NCBI GenBank assembly: GCA_964636345.1
Contig: CAZWRL010000018.1
Location: forward strand, 1 to 15,511
DNA from: JBBTXJ01 sp964636345
GTDB lineage: Bacteria > Patescibacteriota > Patescibacteriia > Magasanikbacterales > JBBTXJ01
Length of the DNA: 15,511 bases
Direction: 5' to 3'
The position numbers were made by a program, and so were the translations under genes. The notes beneath the pieces were generated by a model that was not told where the DNA came from, made no database searches, and saw only the letters and a program-made list of their open reading frames with translations. Positions within the stretch are counted from its first letter, which is position 1, and every line of letters begins with the position of its first letter. Positions 12,707 to 15,511 of the stretch are shown here, piece after piece.

Positions 12707-14965
12707 ATGTTTTTGGAGCGGTTGGATATTTTTGGTTTTAAATCATTTGCCCAGAAGACGACCCTTGCGTTTTTGCCGCCTGACCGCGGTCGTTTTAGCA
12801 TTACGGGGGTGGTGGGTCCCAATGGAAGCGGTAAGTCAAACACGGCAGACAGTATCCGGTGGGTGCTGGGCGAGCAATCAATGAAACTCCTTCGCGGTAA
12901 AAAAGGCGAGGACGTTATTTTTTCTGGTTCTGGAACTGCCACACGCAAAAGCGTGGCGGAGGTGACGCTGACATTTAATAATGAAGATCGCACGCTTGAG
13001 GATTTTGGCGCGCATATAGAAATAAGCCGTCGGTTGTATCGTTCCGGCGAAAGCGAATATCTCATTAACAAAGCGGCGGTTCGTTTGAATGATTTGGTAT
13101 TGCTCTTGGCGCGCGCGCATGTGGGACAGCAAAGTTACAGCGTGATTGGACAGGGGATGGTGGATCGCGTGGTGGTGGCATCGCCGAGCGAACGCAAGGA
13201 ATTTTTTGACGAGGCAACTGGCGTGCGTGAATTTCAGATTAAACGCGAGCAGACGCTTACCAAACTCACGCGCGCGCGCGAGAATATGCGCGAGGCTGAT
13301 TTATTGGTTCGTGAAATTGAACCGCGCTTGAAAACGCTCCGGCGGCAGGCGACGCGCTTGGCGGAACGCGCGGAGGTGGAACGCGCGCTTATCGCGGTGC
13401 GCAAACAGTATTACGGCAAACGCTGGATTGATTTATCCATTGAGTTTGAACGCGTGAGCGGTGGTTTGAAGGCCTTAACCAAGAGTGAAGAGCAGGCCGA
13501 ACGCGCTCGTGACGAACTGTTGCGCAAGATGCGCGCGCTTGAACAAACACAGGTTGACGCGCCGGCGCTTGAAAATGTGCAAAAAGAGTATGATGAGTTG
13601 CTGACCACGCGACAGAAATTACAAGAAAAATCGCTTCGGGTGCAGAGCGCGATTGCGATTGCCGAGGCGCGCGGGAAAAAAGCAATGCCGCGCGCGTTTA
13701 TTGAGCCGGAAAGTTTGGTGGCTGATCTTGAGGCGCTTGAAAATGAACATCGCGCGCTGGCGACATCGGTTGAGCGGCGTGATGAGAGCGCTATCACTCG
13801 CGCGCTTGCGCGTCTTGGCACCGGCATTAAACAACTCCTGACACGCCTGCGCACCACACCCGCGGAAAAAGCAGAGGAATCGGCGCCGTCCACCGCGGGC
13901 GCGCAGAAAGAACTTGATGACGTGCGCGCTGAAATGGTCATGATTGACGTTCGCCAAAAAGAGGTGCGCGAGCAATTGTTCGCCGCATCGCGCGACGTGA
14001 CCACGGTGAAATCGTCATTTTTTGAATTGCAGCGCGCACTGCAAGAGAAACAAGAAGCCATGCGACAAGAGGAGCGCGCACTGCAAGAGGCGTATATTAA
14101 TCACACGCGCATTAAAACCCAACGTGAGTCGCTTGAGCAGGAAATTCACGCGGAAGCGCCGGAACTTTTGGAAAGTATCCGGTTGACGAAGCCGGAGGAG
14201 GTGGCGGGTGTGAATACGGCGCAGTTACAGCCCGAGATGGTGGAACTTCGGCGCCGTGTGGAAATGATTGAAAGTATTGAGCCGGATGTGGAAGCGGAAT
14301 TTCAGACGTTACAAGAGCGCTATGAATTTTTGACGGGACAGATGCAGGATTTATCGCGGTCACTCGCGGACTTGGAACGCGTGCTGTTGGAATTGGAGCG
14401 ACGAATCGCGAGTCAGCGCGCGTCGGCGTTTGCAGAACTCAATCAGCAATTTCAGCATTTTTTCAACATGCTGTTTGATGGCGGCAAGGCGACGTTGTTG
14501 CAGGTGACGGCGCCACTGCCGGAAGCCGGAGAGGACGTGAGCGCGGAAACGGCGGAAGCGGAAGAGGGTGCGCCGCGCCGCGATACTATTTCTGGCATTG
14601 AGATACAGGCCACGCCACCGGGCAAGCGCATTCAAACGATTCACACGTTATCAGGCGGTGAGCGCGCGATGACCGCCATCGCGCTTCTGTGCGCCATCAT
14701 GACCATTAACCCGTCGCCGTTTGTGGTGTTAGATGAGGTTGACGCGGCGCTTGATGAATCAAATTCCGTTCGTTTTGCGGATATTCTCCGTGAACTTTCC
14801 GCTAAAGTGCAATTTATTGTTATTACTCACAACCGCGCCACCATGCAAGCGGCAAACGCACTCTATGGTGTCACGATGGGCGAGGACGGAATTTCAAGTT
14901 TGGTAAGTATGAAATTGGAAGAGGTAAGGGCACAGGCGCAAGAGCGCACAAAAATATTCGCATAA
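12707..14965 (+). CDS. smc: SMC-like chromosome-segregation ATPase, short and apparently hingeless
   Basis: 752 residues from ATG 12707. The N-terminal head starts MFLERLDIFGFKSFA, the classic SMC opening; Walker A GPNGSGKS at 37-44 (K43), YSVIGQG 144-150, then FFDEATGVREFQIKR. The C-terminal head has LSGGE 648-652, Walker B FVVLDEVD 672-679 with catalytic E677, and H-switch H708 in VITHNR. An acidic insertion lies at about 604-627. Between the heads are two charged coiled-coil arms of roughly 160-175 residues each, joined by a 75-residue stretch with Pro breaks near 327-335 and 384-397. Canonical bacterial SMC is about 1,150-1,200 residues with a hinge of about 120; no hinge motif is visible. 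The heads support ATP-driven DNA loop organisation; dimerisation must differ or be lost. An ATG 30 bp upstream is in frame, but its ten codons cover the promoter -10, so it was rejected. Confidence 0.9.
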   Translation: MFLERLDIFGFKSFAQKTTLAFLPPDRGRFSITGVVGPNGSGKSNTADSIRWVLGEQSMKLLRGKKGEDVIFSGSGTATRKSVAEVTLTFNNEDRTLEDFGAHIEISRRLYRSGESEYLINKAAVRLNDLVLLLARAHVGQQSYSVIGQGMVDRVVVASPSERKEFFDEATGVREFQIKREQTLTKLTRARENMREADLLVREIEPRLKTLRRQATRLAERAEVERALIAVRKQYYGKRWIDLSIEFERVSGGLKALTKSEEQAERARDELLRKMRALEQTQVDAPALENVQKEYDELLTTRQKLQEKSLRVQSAIAIAEARGKKAMPRAFIEPESLVADLEALENEHRALATSVERRDESAITRALARLGTGIKQLLTRLRTTPAEKAEESAPSTAGAQKELDDVRAEMVMIDVRQKEVREQLFAASRDVTTVKSSFFELQRALQEKQEAMRQEERALQEAYINHTRIKTQRESLEQEIHAEAPELLESIRLTKPEEVAGVNTAQLQPEMVELRRRVEMIESIEPDVEAEFQTLQERYEFLTGQMQDLSRSLADLERVLLELERRIASQRASAFAELNQQFQHFFNMLFDGGKATLLQVTAPLPEAGEDVSAETAEAEEGAPRRDTISGIEIQATPPGKRIQTIHTLSGGERAMTAIALLCAIMTINPSPFVVLDEVDAALDESNSVRFADILRELSAKVQFIVITHNRATMQAANALYGVTMGEDGISSLVSMKLEEVRAQAQERTKIFA

Positions 14966-14979
14966 TAAAAATCCGCATC

Positions 14980-15153
14980 CTACACTTTTGCCGTCGTTCG
15001 CATGCAGCGCGTGCATACGGCAACACGCACGCCTTTCAGCGTTCGCATTTGTACGTTAATATATTGGCGTCGCGGGACGCGGCGTTTGGAATGACTGACC
15101 AGGTTAGCGCGCGCCGGTCCGCGGGCACATAATTGGCAGGTTGTATTTGCCAT
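14980..15153 (-). CDS. rpmB: 50S ribosomal protein L28
   Basis: 57 residues, with ATG at 15153 and TAG ending at 14980. The protein has the L28 pattern: MANTTCQLCARGP, then NLVSHSKRR, a basic middle, LKGVRVAVCTRCMRT and a short lysine-valine end. Two CxxC pairs (C6/C9 and C47/C50) make it the zinc-binding (C+) form of L28. It is a large-subunit ribosomal protein binding 23S rRNA. It faces the end of the SMC gene with only 14 bp between stop codons and is divergent from the M50 protease gene. A consensus-like promoter (TTGACA-18-TATCAT) precedes the start by 16 nt, and there is no Shine-Dalgarno. Confidence 0.96.
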   Translation of the reverse strand: MANTTCQLCARGPARANLVSHSKRRVPRRQYINVQMRTLKGVRVAVCTRCMRTTAKV

Positions 15154-15169
15154 AGCGGATCGCGGATCA

Positions 15170-15199
15170 ATGATAGCAGAGTGGACGTCCGGGTGTCAA
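15170..15199 (-). promoter_or_regulatory. Predicted rpmB promoter (TTGACA-18-TATCAT)
   Basis: Minus strand: -35 TTGACA at 15199-15194 and -10 TATCAT at 15175-15170 with a TGC just upstream (extended -10), 18-bp spacer. The ATG is 16 nt downstream, giving a leader of about 9-10 nt containing a direct repeat (GATCCGCGATCCG) and no Shine-Dalgarno. Confidence 0.75.
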
Positions 15200-15201
15200 G
15201 T

Positions 15202-15210
15202 TGCTATACT
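15202..15210 (+). promoter_or_regulatory. Predicted M50 protease promoter (extended -10 TGCTATACT)
   Basis: TG-C-TATACT ends 9 nt before the ATG at 15220. No good -35 is found at 16-18 bp; those positions lie inside the divergent rpmB promoter. Initiation probably relies on the extended -10, with a 2-3 nt leader. Confidence 0.6.
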
Positions 15211-15219
15211 CGTTTCACT

Positions 15220-15511
15220 ATGAGTATCATATCTCTCGTCTTCTTTTTCCTGATCATCGTCCCTTCGGCCATTATTCATGAATACGCGCATGGGTGGATG
15301 GCAAACGCGCTTGGCGATCCCACGGCAAAACACGCGGGTCGCCTTACGTTAAACCCGCTGGCGCACATAGATCTCTTTGGCACTATTCTGATGCCGATTT
15401 TACTTATGTGGGCATCGCAGGGTTCATTTTTGTTTGCGTACGCGAAACCGGTGCCATACAATCCGTATAATTTGCGGCACGGAAAATGGGGTCCGGCGCT
15501 GGTGGGCGCGG
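15220..15511 (+). CDS. Site-2 protease family protein, M50 zinc metalloprotease (3'-truncated by window edge)
   Basis: 97 codons are visible, open at the right edge. It starts MSIISLVFFFLIIVPSAII, a hydrophobic transmembrane helix carrying the HExxH zinc motif as HEYAH at residues 20-24. Next come the conserved GDPTAKHAGRLTLNPLAHID stretch and a second hydrophobic segment, FGTILMPILLMW, typical of the minimal M50B (SpoIVFB/Rv2869-like) intramembrane proteases with little extra domain structure. Role: cleavage of membrane-embedded substrates, target unknown. The third zinc ligand (Asp in the NxxPxPPLDG region) lies outside the window. An extended -10 (TGCTATACT) ends 9 nt before the ATG, so a nearly leaderless mRNA is likely; no Shine-Dalgarno. 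Confidence 0.93.
   Translation, partial: MSIISLVFFFLIIVPSAIIHEYAHGWMANALGDPTAKHAGRLTLNPLAHIDLFGTILMPILLMWASQGSFLFAYAKPVPYNPYNLRHGKWGPALVGA

Noticed and set aside
15001..15020. ATGCA/TGCAT inverted repeat near the 3' end of rpmB as a terminator
   Set aside because: Arms of five, no T-run on either strand, and it lies in the conserved CTRCMR codons.
1..15511. Recoded TGA (Gly), as in some CPR groups
   Set aside because: TGA terminates four genes exactly at overlapping starts and does not occur inside conserved domains.

Overview
This window probably comes from a Patescibacteria/CPR bacterium of Parcubacteria type, using the standard genetic code (genes end in TGA, TAA and TAG, with no in-frame TGA). 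The evidence is indirect: a very short SMC-family ATPase with YSVIGQG and FFDEATG motifs, extremely compact spacing, a minimal 57-residue L28, repeated gene fusion, and starts without Shine-Dalgarno sequences. There are no rRNA or tRNA genes and no 16S, so placement below that level is not possible. No mobile element, CRISPR array or clear rho-independent terminator was seen, and no gap of 300 bases lacks a gene.

Region 1 (1-11042, + strand) is a nucleotide-sugar and glycan-assembly operon of five ORFs, each overlapping the next by 4 bp at ATGA. Four consecutive ORFs are multidomain fusions: (i) a GT2 C-terminus fused to a GT4 glycosyltransferase, entering from the left edge; (ii) a 1413-residue GT4-GT4-methyltransferase-GDP-mannose 4,6-dehydratase protein; (iii) a second GDP-mannose 4,6-dehydratase fused to GDP-L-fucose synthase; (iv) a DegT-family PLP aminotransferase fused to an NAD-dependent epimerase. 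A stand-alone GT-B glycosyltransferase closes the run. Together they should turn GDP-mannose into GDP-4-keto-6-deoxymannose, GDP-L-fucose and probably an amino-deoxysugar, and transfer several sugars to a surface polymer.

Region 2 (11032-12637, - strand) holds a DHH/DHHA1 phosphoesterase (NrnA-like) followed by clpP. clpP converges on the glycan operon with an 11-bp tail overlap.

Region 3 (12638-15511) has an SMC-like ATPase (+) divergent from the DHH gene, then rpmB (-) divergent from the start of an M50 site-2 protease (+), which is cut by the right edge.

Five promoters can be read by eye, four with -10 TATACT. They sit so close to the start codons that the mRNAs should be leaderless or nearly so. 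The features most worth follow-up are the chain of fused sugar enzymes, an SMC with no recognisable hinge, and the leaderless, SD-free expression architecture.
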